Shown one piece after another: positions 30,621 to 43,134 of a stretch of 64,000 nt of DNA. The translations under genes were made by a program, and so were the position numbers. Source of the DNA: Mya arenaria. Its lineage: Eukaryota > Mollusca > Bivalvia > Myida > Myidae. Numbering within the stretch: position 1 is the stretch's first letter; each line of letters starts with the position of its first letter. Location of the stretch: assembly GCF_026914265.1 (NCBI RefSeq), contig NC_069135.1, positions 35,039,756-35,103,755 of the forward strand. The letters are read 5' to 3'. The notes under the pieces are model-generated. The model had not been told where the DNA came from. It ran no database searches and saw only the letters and a list, made by a program, of their open reading frames with translations.

Positions 30621-30982
30621 TTAAAGCTGCACTCTCACAGATGAAGCTTTTTACAACTTTTTAATTGTTTGTCTTGGAACGAGTCAATTTTTGCAACAAT
30701 CCATGGAAAGCAGCTATATAAGACTGCTGACAAAAAATTAGATCGCAGATTATTATATTTAAGTTCAAAAATTGATGTTTTATGCATTTTTCTTAAACCG
30801 TTAGTAACGGTTTTAGCCATAAAACATTAATTTTCGAACAGAAATATGAAAATCTACGATTTGATTTTTTGTCAGCAATCTTATATCATTGGTTTGCTGA
30901 TATTTATGCAAAAATTTGCTCTTTCCAAGACAAAAAAATAAAAAGTTGTAAAAATGGTATATCTGTGAGAGTGCAGCTTTAA
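30621..30982. mobile_element. 362-bp foldback MITE with TTAA ends
   Basis: Ends TTAAAGCTGCACTCTCACAG and CTGTGAGAGTGCAGCTTTAA are perfect inverted repeats, and the arms continue imperfectly through most of the element (GTCAGCAATCTTATAT against ATATAAGACTGCTGAC). TTAA at both edges suggests a piggyBac-like target preference. No open frame of interest. Confidence 0.8.
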
Positions 30983-31729
30983 TATGTAGTTTAAAACCTT
31001 TAAAACATATTAGAGAATATTACCGTAATATTACCGTATTCTAACACAATTCTTCAATGATGACAATAATTATCCTTTTTATGTATTGAAAAAAAAGTTG
31101 TTGTTGTTTTTTTTGCCTTAATAAATGCATACATGCATACATATTTACCCCCTTGATTATGCCATCCATTGTGAAAAGTATAAAAAAATAAAATTCTTTT
31201 TGTTTATTATTGAGAACCATCCATGAACATGTGACGTCAATTCTGATAGTGAACACCCCATGTTAATTCTTCTAATGATAAGGAGAAGGGAGACTTATAA
31301 AAAAAGTATTTTATTATGCTTACTTCACAATTATGTAAATGTGTACTTGAATTGCTAGTAGCACTTTGACTTGCTATTTTATAATATTTTATACTTATAA
31401 TGGGCTATCCTATGATAACTCTGTCTACTTGTTATTTAATGAATATTGAGAATTTATTTTATTATGAAAAAAATACTGGTTTAACCAAATGCATCCAAAG
31501 AATAACAGATGATAACTAATAGCATTTAGAATACAACCTACATTTTTAGCCAATGAACTTGCAGATAGGCAATCATTAAGCACTACTGTAGGCTGAATCA
31601 TTTAGAATTTCAACTTTCGTGGGTGTTTAAAGGTCCGCCTACTGCCACTCATCTGATACACTCTTCCTACATCAGATTTTACGTTGACAATTTGTAAGCC
31701 AATGAGGTAGTACTCTAAGTCAGTTAGTC

Positions 31730-31821
31730 GACCTGAAGTAACATTTTAATGAATAAGAAGGGGTCCTTCGCTATGCTAGCTCTGCCCATTCTTAATCATT
31801 AAAATGTTACTTCATGTCATC
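31730..31821. mobile_element. short foldback element, family C, copy 2
   Basis: GACCTGAAGTAACATTTTAA and TTAAAATGTTACTTCATGTC are inverted; the loop includes AGAAGGGG and CCCATTCTT. Relative of 3923-4017. Confidence 0.65.
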
Positions 31822-32825
31822 TTATTATAACATAGTAAGGACAGATCATACAGAATATTCAGTATATCGTGACACAAAGTTGCTCTAAAAGAAATAAAAC
31901 AGAATTATGTTATGAAGTGAATTTATACACTGTGTAGAAGTATCGGGACCAAAAGTTTCACACGATAATACTCTAAATTGCTTAAGAAATAATACTTGCA
32001 CTCAAAGATACATTTGTGCTGTTGAATTGTTTAGTTGATGCAATATTGTTTCAAGCAATTGGTCCATTTATTCAGTCTCCTGACAATTCATCAAAGATAA
32101 ATAAATACCAGTTATATCAATGCTAATGTCACTGAAATTTGATCTCATGAAAATAAACCTCAATATCAGATTTGGTCGCAAAAGAGCATTGATTGGAAAG
32201 CATTATAATGGGATATTAAAAATAGTTATCGATAGTATTTATTCTTGACTTAGGATTTATTCAATATACATAAGTCATTAACATGAAGAGTTCTTCTTTT
32301 TTCTTTTCAAAATTTGCAAAAACAAAAAAAGAAAGTAAAACTGAATTGACGCCATAAACTAAATAATTAGTTCCTAAGCTTCGTTTTACCAGGAAGGAAA
32401 AAAATGGGCTTTCCGCAGTTCCCATGTTGACAATTATCTATTTTTCTATTAAAGCAAGTGTCGCTTTATTGATTTTCGTAAATCTTTGTGAGCTTTTTAT
32501 TGTTGGATTCATCTCATTATTCTGTACTAAACGAGGAGATTTGAAGAGATTTCTAATTTAGAAAATGTCAGACCTATCCCTTTCTGGATATTTTGTGATT
32601 ATTCCAACTATAATATTTTAATGGTCAAAACCTGTCTGAGTTTTGATAAAAACTGTAGGAAGAAAATATACTGCATTTATTGGGTCAAACCATTTTGGTA
32701 TGACAAGTTCAAAATTTGTTTAAACCTAATTGAAATACATTACCTCCAAAAGCGAAGTTGTAATTTGAATTAGTTGTAAAAGTTAAAAATTAATCCCAGG
32801 AAAAGTTTGCCATTCATCCTAGAAG

Positions 32826-33145
32826 TATTGCAAAGGTTTCATCACTGGAAATGCCCACCTAGCGATCTCCCTCACCCCCACCCCCCCCCCCAACAAAAAA
32901 ATAAATAAATAAAATAAATTGATCCAAGTTTACTTTTTAATTCAATATAAGGGGAAAAGGTAATCAATTATGCCCAAAATGCACTTTTTCAGACTAGAAA
33001 TTGATAAAAAAATTATTGTAGGTTTATCCACAAAACCCCCTGCCATACCTTTAAACCAAATAAAATTTGGTTCTGAGGGGGGGGGGGGGGAGGGGGGTAA
33101 GTCAAAAGGTTTCACCACTAAGTAAAACCCGGCTAACTTGCATCC
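32826..33145. repeat. poly-C and poly-G tracts in a possible inverted-repeat element
   Basis: A C-rich tract at about 32876-32891 and a G-rich tract at about 33076-33099 face each other. TTTCATCACTGG on the left and CCACTAAGTAAAA on the right only loosely pair. No gene seen. Confidence 0.35.
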
Positions 33146-33159
33146 TGGATCCAACCCTG

Positions 33160-36100
33160 TTTACCTAAATTTATGTTCAAATCCGCATGTTCACATGCAC
33201 TTACAGACAATTTACAATTGCTTGCCCTGAATGTCAAAACCAGTTTCACTTACAGTTCATTTACCATTTATTTCCTAATGCGCAAGTTCACTGACAGATC
33301 ATTTACCATTGCTCAAGCGACAACTTCACATTCACTAACAGACAATTTACCATTGCTCGCCTTAAATGTCCAAAACCAATCCATATTTTCACATCCACCA
33401 ACAGACCATTTACCATAATGGTTTTGCTTAATTCTCAGTCACAGTTGCACATGCGCTTACACGACATTTACCATTGGAATAACTTAATGTCCAAACCCAT
33501 TATTGCACTTGTATCAAAGAACATTTACCATTGGCTTAACTTAATGTCCAAACCCATTATTGCACCTGTATCAAAGAACATTTTCCATTGGCTTAACTTA
33601 ATGTCCAAACCCATTATTGCACCTGTATCAAAGAACATTTACCATTGGCTTAACTTAATGTCCAAACCCATTATTGCACCTGTATCAAAGAACATTTACC
33701 ACTGGCTTAACTTAATGGCCAAACCCATTATTGCACTTGTATCAAAGACCATTTACCACTGGCTTAACTTAATGTCCAAACCCATTATTGCAACTGTATC
33801 AAAGAACATTTACCACTGGCTTAACTTAATGTCCAAACCCATTATTGCACCTGTATCAAAGACCATTTACCACTGGCTTAACTTAATGTCCAAACCCATT
33901 ATTGCAACTGTATCAAAGAACATTTACCACTGGCTTAATTTAATGTCCAAACCCATTATTGCACCTGTATCAAAGAACATTTACCATTGGCTTAATTTAA
34001 TGTCCAAACCCATTATTGCACTTGTATCAAAGAACATTTTCCATTGGCTTAACTTAATGTCCAAACCCATTATTGCACCTGTATCAAAGAACATTTACCA
34101 CTGGCTTAATTTAATGTCCAAACCCATTATTGCACCTGTATCAAAGAACATTTACCATTGGCTTAACTTAATGTCCAAACCCATTATTGCACCTGTATCA
34201 AAGAACATTTACCATTGGCTTAACTTAATGTCCAAACCCATTATTGCACCTGTATCAAAGAACATTTACCATTGGCTTAACTTAATGTCCAAATCCATTA
34301 TTGCACCTGTATCAAAGAACATTTACCATTGGCTTAATTTAATGTCCAAACCCATTATTGCACCTGTATCAAAGAACATTTACCATTGGCTTAACTTAAT
34401 GTCCAAACCCATTATTGCACCTGTATCAAAGAACATTTACCATTGGCTTAACTTAATGTCCAAATCCATTATTGCAACTGTATCAAAGAACATTTACCAT
34501 TGGCTTAATTTAATGTCCAAACCCATTATTGCACCTGTATCAAAGAACATTTACCATTGGCTTAATTTAATGTCCAAACCCATTATTGCACCTGTATCAA
34601 AGAACATTTACCATTGGCTTAACTTAATGTCCAAACCCATTATTGCACTTGTATCAAAGAACATTTTCCATTGGCTTAACTTAATGTCCAAACCCATTAT
34701 TGCACCTGTATCAAAGACCATTTACCATTGGCTTAACTTAATGTCCAAACCCATTATTGCACCTGTATCAAAGACCATTTACCATTGGCTTAACTTAATG
34801 TCCAAACCCATTATTGCACCTGTATCAAAGAACATTTTCCATTGGCTTAACTTAATGTCCAAACCCATTATTGCTCTTGTATCAAAGAACATTTTCCATT
34901 GGCTTAACTTAATGTCCAAACCCATTATTGCACCTGTATCAAAGACCATTTACCATTGGCTTAACTTAATGTCCAAACCCATTATTGCACCTGTATCAAA
35001 GACCATTTACCATTGGCTTAACTTAATGTCCAAACCCATTATTGCTCTTGTATCAAAGAACATTTTCCATTGGCTTAACTTAATGTCCAAACCCATTATT
35101 GCACCTGTATTAAAGACCATTTACCATTGGCTTAACTTAATGTCCAAACCCATTATTGCACCTGTATCAAAGACCATTTACCATTGGCTTAACTTAATGT
35201 CCAAACCCATTATTGCACCTGTATCAAAGAACATTTACCACTGGCTTAACTTAATGTCCAAACCCATTATTGCACCTGTATCAAAGAACATTTACCATTG
35301 GCTTAACTTAATGTCCAAACCCATTATTGCACCTGTATCAAAGAACATTTACCATTGGCTTAACTTAATGTCCAAACCCATTATTGCACCTGTATCAAAG
35401 AACATTTACCACTGGCTTAATTTAATGTCCAAACCCATTATTGCACCTGTATCAAAGAACATTTACCATTGGATTAACTTAATGTCCAAACCCATTATTG
35501 CACTTGTATCAAAGAACATTTTCCATTGGCTTAACTTAATGTCCAAACCCATTATTGCACCTGTATCAAAGAACATTTACCATTGGCTTAATTTAATGTC
35601 CAAACCCATTATTGCACCTGTATCAAAGAACATTTACCATTGGCTTAATTTAATGTCCAAACCCATTATTGCACCTGTATCAAAGAACATTTACCACTGG
35701 CTTAATTTAATGTCCAAACCCATTATTGCACTTGTATCAAAGAACATTTACCATTGGCTTAACTTAATGTCCAAACCCATTATTGCACCTGTATCAAAGA
35801 ACATTTACCACTGGCTTAACTTAATGTCCAAACCCATTATTGCACCTGTATCAAAGAACATTTACCATTGGCTTAACTTTAAAGTCCAAACCCATTATTG
35901 CAACTGTATCAAAGAACATTTACCACTGGCTTAACTTAATGTCCAAACCCATTATTGCACCTGTATCAAAGAACATTTACCATTGGCTTAACTTAATGTC
36001 CAAACCCATTATTGCACCTGTATCAAAGAACATTTACCATTGGCTTAACTTAATGTCCAAACCCATTATTGCACCTGTATCAAAGAACATTTACCATTGG

Positions 36101-36840
36101 CTTAACTTAATGTCCAAACCCATTATTGCAACTGTATCAAAGAACATTTACCATTGGCTTAACTTAATGTCCAAACCCATTATTGCACCTGTATCAAAGA
36201 ACATTTACCATTGGCTTAACTTAATGTCCAAACCCATAATTGCACCTGTATCAAAGAACATTTACCATTGGCTTAACTTAATGTCCAAACCCATTATTGC
36301 ACCTGTATCAAAGAACATTTTCCATTGGCTTAACTTAATGTCCAAACCCATTATTGCACCTGTATCAAAGACCATTTACCACTGGCTTAACTTAATGTCC
36401 AAACCCATTATTGCACCTGTATCAAAGAACATTTTCCATTGGCTTAATTTAATGTCCAAACCCATTATTGCACCTGTATCAAAGAACATTTACCATTGGC
36501 TTAACTTAATGTCCAAACCCATTATTGCACCTGTATCAAAGACCATTTACCATTGGCTTAACTTTATGTCCAAACCCATTATTGCACCTGTATCAAAGAA
36601 CATTTACCATTGGCTTAACTTTAAAGTCCAAACCCATTATTGCACCTGTATCAAAGACCATTTACCATTGGCTTAACTTTAAAGTCCAAACCCATAATTT
36701 CACTCTCAAACATTTTCCATTGGATTAACTTAATGCCTAAATCCATTATTGCACTGATTTCAAAGACCATTTAGCGTTTGCATTACTTTATGTCCCAACC
36801 CATTATTGCGCCTGCTTTCCCTTTATGTCCAAAATCCATA
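33160..36840. repeat. large minisatellite, 57-bp unit, with degenerate edges
   Basis: The core 33450-36715 holds about 57 copies of a 57-bp unit (ATGTCCAAACCCATTATTGC, ACCTGTATCAAAGAACATTT, ACCATTGGCTTAACTTA). Since 57 is a multiple of three the + strand stays open from 33418 to 35934 (838 codons, period HWLNLMSKPIIAPVSKNIY), until a one-base expansion (ACTTTAAAGTCC near 35877) shifts it; a second stretch is open to 36676. Longer, older-looking units precede it (33160-33450). Variation includes many amino-acid changes (P/L/T, Y/F, N/T), so I see no sign of protein-level selection. Confidence 0.93.
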
Positions 36841-37126
36841 AAATGGACAGATGCACTTTTACCTACAACTTATTGAATCTTGGAGTATACATCCAACCCT
36901 TTTTTTAGTCTGCCACTGAGTAAAGTGTCTTCCAAAAAGCCCATTTTCAGGCTTATTATATGCACCTAAGACTTACAAGTGTACTGAGATTTACAAATGT
37001 AATTACTTACTGGACTGTATTTTGGGCCTCACTCTAAAAGAACACGTAATGTGGGGATGGGAATTGGAAGTGTTTTATTCCATAGAGTATAACCCTTTGA
37101 CCTATCCAATGTTGCTGGTGGGAATG

Positions 37127-37232
<106 letters not shown>

Positions 37233-37679
37233 CGCACATTAAAGCTTATCATATATGTACAAAGTAAAACTTACTTGTTTGTCCATGATTGTTTGAATGA
37301 TTCTGCTTTAACTTCAGACAATGAGATAACATGAATAATATTGTTCCGTAAAAACATTCATGCAGCGCATGATATTTCCAAAATAGATTCTTTAAGTACA
37401 AATTATTTCAATTCTGCATCAGCTATAAGCATACTTAATAGTTTAAGTAAAACTTAAAATTTAAGTAAAGCTTAAAACAAACACTTAACTTTGTTTAATG
37501 AAAACATTTTTATAGCAAAGAAACACTAAATGATTATTTTAATTTAATATACAAAAATAATACAAATTATTATAGACGACAAAGAATTAAATAAAGAATG
37601 AATAACTGAGATGAGTAATGGTCGCAGAAGTACAAGTCCTTTGGTTTCCTCTTACCAACTTTGTCAACTGCTTTTGCAG

Positions 37680-37771
37680 TGTCAAGATGACGATGGACTT
37701 GCATGCCCTCCAGCGGCAGTATGCCAGTTTGCGGAAGAAGCAGAAAAAGCACACACAAGTCATTATCAGAG
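37680..37771 (+). CDS. TBC1D30-like cassette, exon 1 (coiled segment)
   Basis: After a good acceptor (tgcttttgcag) the frame reads VKMTMDLHALQRQYASLRKK then QKKHTQVIIR, aligning with MERMSTDISALKKQYSKL of exon 20674-20865 and even closer to the basic stretch in vertebrate TBC1D30. Donor gtcagt at 37772, phase 1 as in the parent. Starting at ATG 37687 would remove the need for an upstream exon. Confidence 0.7.
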
Positions 37772-40700
37772 GTCAGTTAAAGCTATAATTCATACAAAGA
37801 TCAAGTTCATTATGAACTAAAACAGGGAAAATAGGAATAGACTATGCTTCTTGTTTTTTTCTGTTATTAAATCTAGAAAAGCAATGTTCACTTTCTCAAG
37901 AGTTTGCATAATGTAGTTGTGAATTTTACAATGAAAATGTGCAAAACTAAAGTTTTTTGAGCAATATGTTCAACTATATCTAATATGAAAGTACTTTGTT
38001 GGTGCAAATATCAACAAAGTACCTTTGAAGTCGGTATATTGCACATCAATTACCTTAGGTTTGGCACATTTGTTCATTATATTCAAAACTGTTTTGTGCA
38101 AGATTTTGTGGAAGTGAACATTCACATCTAGATTTAAAGCTGTTTTCTTATTTCATATAATATAGTACTGTTCAATGTTGAACTAGTAAAAAATTCTAAA
38201 GTTCAGTGGGTATTTCAAGCTCTACCTATTCAGAATATGTGTGAACCTTACAATATCTGCCGGTTATAGTTTCTGCCCCTTCACATTTCTGCCTGTTATA
38301 GTTTCTGCCCCTTCACATTTCTGCCTGTTATGGTTTCTGCCTCCTTCACATTTCTGCCTGTTATGGTTTCTGCCTCCTTCACATTTCTGCCTGTTATGGT
38401 TTCTGCTTCCTTCACATTTCTGCCCGTTATAGTTTCTGCCCCCTTCACATTTCTGCCTGTTATGGTTTCTGCCCCTTCACATTTCTGCCTGTTATAGTTT
38501 CTGCCCTTTCACATTTCTGCCTGTTATAGTTTCTGCCCCCTTCACATTTCTGCCTGTTATGGTTTCTGCCTCCTTCACATTTCTGCCTGTTATGGTTTCT
38601 GCCTCCTTCACATTTCTGCCTGTTATGGTTTCTGCTTCCTTCACATTTCTGCCTGTTATAGTTTCTGCCCTTGAAAACATGATGACTTATTGTCTTGCTC
38701 ATTGTTTTATTAACATTCTTTCAGATGCTTATAATTATGAAGTCTTATTGGTTCAAAAATAAGAATTCACTTCATATCTACTTACTATTATTTAATCAAC
38801 TTAGTGTTCAAAATAATATTTTGTGTATTTGCCCATCCTCTGTTTAAATCTACCGATTCACCTGATCAAATTTTATAAAAAATAGGTAACTGCTGATTAA
38901 AAATAAATGTATGGCAGATTTTAAACAAAAATAATGCCATCTCATTGGACAAAATAAGTCTGTGTTTAAAATCTGTTTATATAAAACCATATGTAATTAT
39001 TCAAAAAGGGCTAGACATGAGATGGTTCAAAAATTGGCAAATACAGTATTTCCTGAAAACATTTACCCTTGAATTCCCAATGCGAGGTAGTAGGAGGCTG
39101 ATAACACATCACTTTACATGGTTAAAATAATGAACGAAACAATCATGTTGCTGTCTGATCTGTGTTCCCCGTTTACAATGGTGAATAATGGTTTTCTAGT
39201 TTATATCATATCTGTTTATGAGTACAGATAAATATCCAGTGCAATTTACTGGGATTTACGTGGTAGACAACCCTAGTAAATTTCGAATTGGAAAATGTGC
39301 AAAAAACTGCGAAAGATACATGCATCGTAAGCACTGTGATATATCAGTAGGTAAGATTCAATGTGTTATGCATAAAGATATCAAATTTATGTAAGTTTTT
39401 GACAATTTTCTATTTTTCTTGCACTTGTATCATCTGGTGCCTAGCCCCTTTAAAGATTTAAAAACGCAAAAAAGAAAAAAATCTGAAATATTTCCGTCAT
39501 TACCCAGAGGCAGTAAAGCAAATTGCTTAAGACTGTCTAGAACACAGCTCATGGTTTTCTATAATTATCTTTCAAAATGTTTAAGAGTTCTTCTGGTATT
39601 TAAAGGATCCTTTAATTATGGATTTTGAGGGGTTTTTTTTGAAAGATTTATTATCTGTCTAGTATGAAAATAATTGCGTTTTGACCAAAAGAATCCATCA
39701 ATTCTAAAGTTTAACATACGAGAGTTTAAAAAGCGCTTGTATGACCATAACTTGAAATGAATAATGTCTTATGATTACAATAGTATATTAATATTTTGCT
39801 TATTGTTTATCATTAAATTTATGTATAGAATATCATTGTACATTGTTATTATGTTTAATTCAATTTGAACTTTCGACTGCATTCCAGAGTCTGTCAAAGA
39901 TGTTAAGGAAAGCTCTATGCTCACCAATCAGCTTGCCTCATCTCCCTTGGCAACAAAGACTGAGGTTAAAACTATCATTGACCCAATAACCATAGCAACC
40001 ATTTCCATGGATACAGGAACTTCTTCAAATGCCTTTCTCGACTCCATCACACCGCAGGTAATTCTCGGCAAAAAAATAAATCTGCACAATAGCACTTTTA
40101 AACTTATCAAAGACATACCATCAGCCACAGCAAAGGTGCTCTCTCTGTTAACACTACGCGTAAACAATGATGCAGGGCATTATTGAGTACTGTGGGTGTC
40201 TGATGTTTTTACAGTAATGTATAGTTGCATAAACAACTTCTGTCCATTGTAACTCACAGCAATTTCCACCATGTTTTGGCTGGCCCTTTCAATAATAAAA
40301 TGGGAGCTACAGGGACAAGTCCATAAATAAACCCTGTCTAAAGGCACAATGCTATGGCCATAAACCTAACACTTATAGATCAATGATCTACTGAATATGA
40401 TATTTATCATGGGACTTGTTTACCCTTTCATGCCATGAAACACGATCATGCATGGTAGCTTTGAGCTACGGGGCTTTCACTCTCAGGCGCGCAGCTGCTT
40501 ATATGCCAGTACACGGCTGAATCCACATGATTTTGACAAAAAAATATTCTTTTTAAAAATCAGCCAAAGTTGCAGTATGCTACATGATCCTTAAACTGTC
40601 CATTTTCCAGTACTAAATAAAGCACAAGATTGCTCCATGGTTTTAAAAAATTCCAACCCCCCTAGCACAATTATGAATCCACATAAATAGAGGCCTAGCT

Positions 40701-41694
40701 ACGCCCCTGACTCTGTAGTTAGTATTAAGTGCATTATTGATATATTTGAAGGTTAAAATAACACCAATTGCAGGTTGTAGGAGACACCAAATGCATATTG
40801 GTCCAACAAGCCAAACACAAGGACCGTAAGAAGCACAAACATCATGAAACACATGGCGGGAACACAACAGAACCGACTCACACAGATTATGAAGGTTTGT
40901 TGAGGAATCTAAAACTGGAAATGGCTTCATCAAGGAAGGTAAGAGGAAGGTCGCTCTCTGTACCGTCTGCAATAAAAGAAGAAAATGAATACAGTGAGGA
41001 TGCCAAGGTTTCTGATGAGAGGAAAACCAGTGTGGATAATTCAAGTGGTGTAACATATGGAAAGACTTGCCAATTAACACTCAAATCTTTGTCCTTGTCT
41101 GATATACCTAGCAGTAAAGATAAAGCCGCTGAAGAACATACAATAAAGTCAGAAAACATAAGTGCAAAGACAGAGGAAATAAATGGAAATCCTTCTAATA
41201 TAAACACTGAAGTTGACAATGTGTGTAATGCAAATGATTCAATTGAAAAACATGTAATGGCAGAACAGAAACCTGATGGGAGGGTGAATACAGAGCAGGA
41301 TGAAACTAAGAACACGACCAGCTCAGTTTTCAGTGGTATTGAAGCTATAAATGATGGTTCTATGTGCAAACAGAAACCAAGCGGCAGACTTTTATACAAT
41401 GGTAAATTTCCATTGCCGAAAAGACTGCAGAGATCTATGTCCGCCAATTTGGAATCAACACTTAGAAAAACTGGCCTGAAAGTAAATCCAGAAATTAAAG
41501 CAAATATTTACCATCACTTTTACACAAAGAAACGCCATCTCAGTGCGGACCTAGGACTAAGTGCATATATAGATGACAATACACATAAAATAATGAACCC
41601 TTTTCCGGTCCAGCATTGGAACGAAAACAGGTTCAAGGCTGGTATGAAACTTGGACTGTACAAGCAGAGAAAGTCGTCAGATTCCAAGCTGTAA
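37680..41694 (+). CDS. second TBC1D30-like C-terminal cassette (gene overview)
   Basis: Three exons, 37680-37771, 39888-40057 and 40774-41694, encode a protein region parallel to the last three exons of the upstream TBC1D30 gene. Junction phases (1, then 0) match and both sets end in NPFP-x-NR-KxGxKLGLYKQ. The sequences are otherwise much diverged. No TBC domain exon was seen between 23.6 and 37.7 kb. The first exon's canonical acceptor gives a phase that does not join TBC1D30 exon f or g. An ATG at 37687 in fair context would give a free-standing 391-residue protein with no TBC domain. Alternatives: a truncated paralogue, alternative 3' exons of TBC1D30 using an unseen acceptor or exon, or a recently silenced copy, though 306 open codons in the last exon argue against long silence. 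Confidence 0.7.
37989..38021. repeat. hairpin in cassette intron 1
   Basis: GTACTTTGTTG and CAACAAAGTAC arms around a loop of about ten bases. Confidence 0.45.
38255..38670. repeat. minisatellite, unit about 33 bp
   Basis: About 12 copies of CTTCACATTTCTGCCTGTTA plus TGGTTTCTGCCTC, with C/CC/CCC and TGG/TAG variants. It sits in the intron after cassette exon 1. Open frames on both strands are artefacts of the period. Confidence 0.9.
38671..39887. other. cassette intron, no further gene
   Basis: AT-rich. Open frames at 38945 and 39419 are unremarkable. The next intron (40058-40773) also shows nothing beyond AT-rich sequence. Confidence 0.5.
39888..40057 (+). CDS. TBC1D30-like cassette, exon 2
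   Basis: Phase 1 to 0, like parent exon 21689-21894. Encodes ESVKDVKESSMLTNQLASSP then a Thr/Ile/Ser-rich stretch. Acceptor gcattccag, donor gtaatt. No close similarity to the parent exon; assigned by phase, position and open frame. Confidence 0.6.
40774..41694 (+). CDS. TBC1D30-like cassette, terminal exon
   Basis: Phase 0 after acceptor aattgcag; 306 codons to TAA at 41692-41694. Begins VVGDTKCILVQQAKHK with a Lys/His-rich stretch, then an acidic Ser/Asn/Glu-rich disordered tail. Ends FYTKKRHLSADLGL, IMNPFPVQHWNENRF and KAGMKLGLYKQ, matching the end of TBC1D30 (YYMTKRSL, FNPFPTKHVNQNR, TGLKLGLYKQ). The opposite-strand frames at 40643-41447 are shadows. Confidence 0.82.
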   Translation, partial: VVGDTKCILVQQAKHKDRKKHKHHETHGGNTTEPTHTDYEGLLRNLKLEMASSRKVRGRSLSVPSAIKEENEYSEDAKVSDERKTSVDNSSGVTYGKTCQLTLKSLSLSDIPSSKDKAAEEHTIKSENISAKTEEINGNPSNINTEVDNVCNANDSIEKHVMAEQKPDGRVNTEQDETKNTTSSVFSGIEAINDGSMCKQKPSGRLLYNGKFPLPKRLQRSMSANLESTLRKTGLKVNPEIKANIYHHFYTKKRHLSADLGLSAYIDDNTHKIMNPFPVQHWNENRFKAGMKLGLYKQRKSSDSKL

Positions 41695-41698
41695 TAAA
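41693..41698 (+). terminator. AATAAA overlapping the stop codon
   Basis: The hexamer overlaps the TAA stop of the cassette. If used, the 3' UTR would be very short. It may be chance. Confidence 0.2.
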
Positions 41699-42862
41699 TG
41701 TATTTATAATGACAGTGGTTATTGGTAAATGGAAACATTTCTGCGGTGTTTTGGGAATAGGAATGAGATTTTTTTTTTTGGTCAGGGATTTTCACAGCAA
41801 AGTGCTAATGTAAAATATTAATAGATTTTCAGCCAAAAAACATAATATAATAATGCATGAATTTAAAAAAAATATTTCTGAAATCAAAGTTATCAAATTT
41901 ACAGGACAATTATTCTTATAAAAATGTATGAAAAAATTTTCATCTGTACTTGCATGTGCAGATGAAAGTACATTTGCACTTTAAACAATGTTTTGTTTTA
42001 TTTAAATTAAGTATTCCCTCTCCCTTTGGAGGTGTGACATGTATCTTAAACAGGATGGACATATTTGAAATTAAAATGTATGAAAAGAGCTTTTGTTCGA
42101 AGACTATCAAGTTCAAAACAGACCTGTTGCTGTCCAAATAGGCCGGGGAATGGCATGACTGTAACTTTATGGCTTTAACATGATTTGTTTACAAATAATG
42201 TGACATGTGTCTCTATTTACAAATCACTCGTGTTATTGTCACTAGAAGTATTCCAAACAGCTGTTTTTTACAAGAACTACAGTAACACCTTGTATTGCCG
42301 CGACAGACAGCACTCTAGTTTATGGTTTAAGTGGTTACAGTCCATGGGCAAATGAAATTATTATTATCCTAAAATATACTAAACATATTGATGTTTGCTT
42401 GCTAAATGGCAAGCTTCTAGGAATGTTCTACCATTCACCTATTACCCATTTCTTGGTCACAATGATTCTGAGCAACAGAAAACGACATTTTGCCTAGACT
42501 ATTTGGTTACAGTTGGTCAAAAATGAGTTCCTGTACTTTGGCTACAATTTAATGAGTGTTTTGAGAGTTGGTATGTACGTAGAATTTTCTTTATAATCAT
42601 TATTTCCTGAGCCCAATTCCAATAAAAAGTGAAAAGCTTAAGAATCCAAACCTAAGCATATTCCTGTCTTTGCCGTTAACTGCTTTTAATAAAAACATAT
42701 GGTGGATGTGCGTTCATAGAAAAGCATGCTCAACTCTAAAGGGGTCGACTGGGTTGATACAGTAAATTCTCAATCCACACAGAGCCCGGGCTTTGCTAAT
42801 TTGCATATTACCAACAAAGTAAACATACATACTATGAATGTACTTCCGTCTATAACGGAATG
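41699..42862. other. intergenic sequence downstream of the cassette
   Basis: No gene recognised. Overlapping 60-90-codon frames near 41616-42141 are on both strands and not coding-like. Confidence 0.5.
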
Positions 42863-43134
42863 TTACATTGTCATATATGCTTAACGAGGCATTCTCATTT
42901 ATGCTCTAAGATGCATTGTCATATATGCTTAACGAGGCATTGTCATTTATGCTCTAAGATGCATTGTCATTTATGCTCTAAGATGCATTGTCATATATGC
43001 TTAACAAGGCATTGTCATTTATGCTCTAAGATGCATTGTCAAATATGCTTAACGAGGCATTGTCATTTATGCTCTAAGATGCATTGTCATATACGCTTAA
43101 CGAGGCATTATCATTTATGCTATAAGACGCACAT
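42863..43134. repeat. minisatellite, alternating 24-bp units
   Basis: About 11 units of 24 bp, mostly alternating GCATTGTCATATATGCTTAA-CGAG and GCATTGTCATTTATGCTCTA-AGAT. Flanked by small hairpins (TCCGTCTATAACGGA at 42845-42859 and CCGCTGTCTACAGCGG at 43134-43149). Confidence 0.88.

Noticed and set aside
38241..38762. Repeat proteins such as ETITGRNVKEA on minus and FLPVMVSASFT on +
   Set aside because: Open only because the minisatellite unit is 33 bp; both strands are open equally.
40887..41447. 186-codon open frame on minus
   Set aside because: Antisense shadow of the cassette terminal exon.
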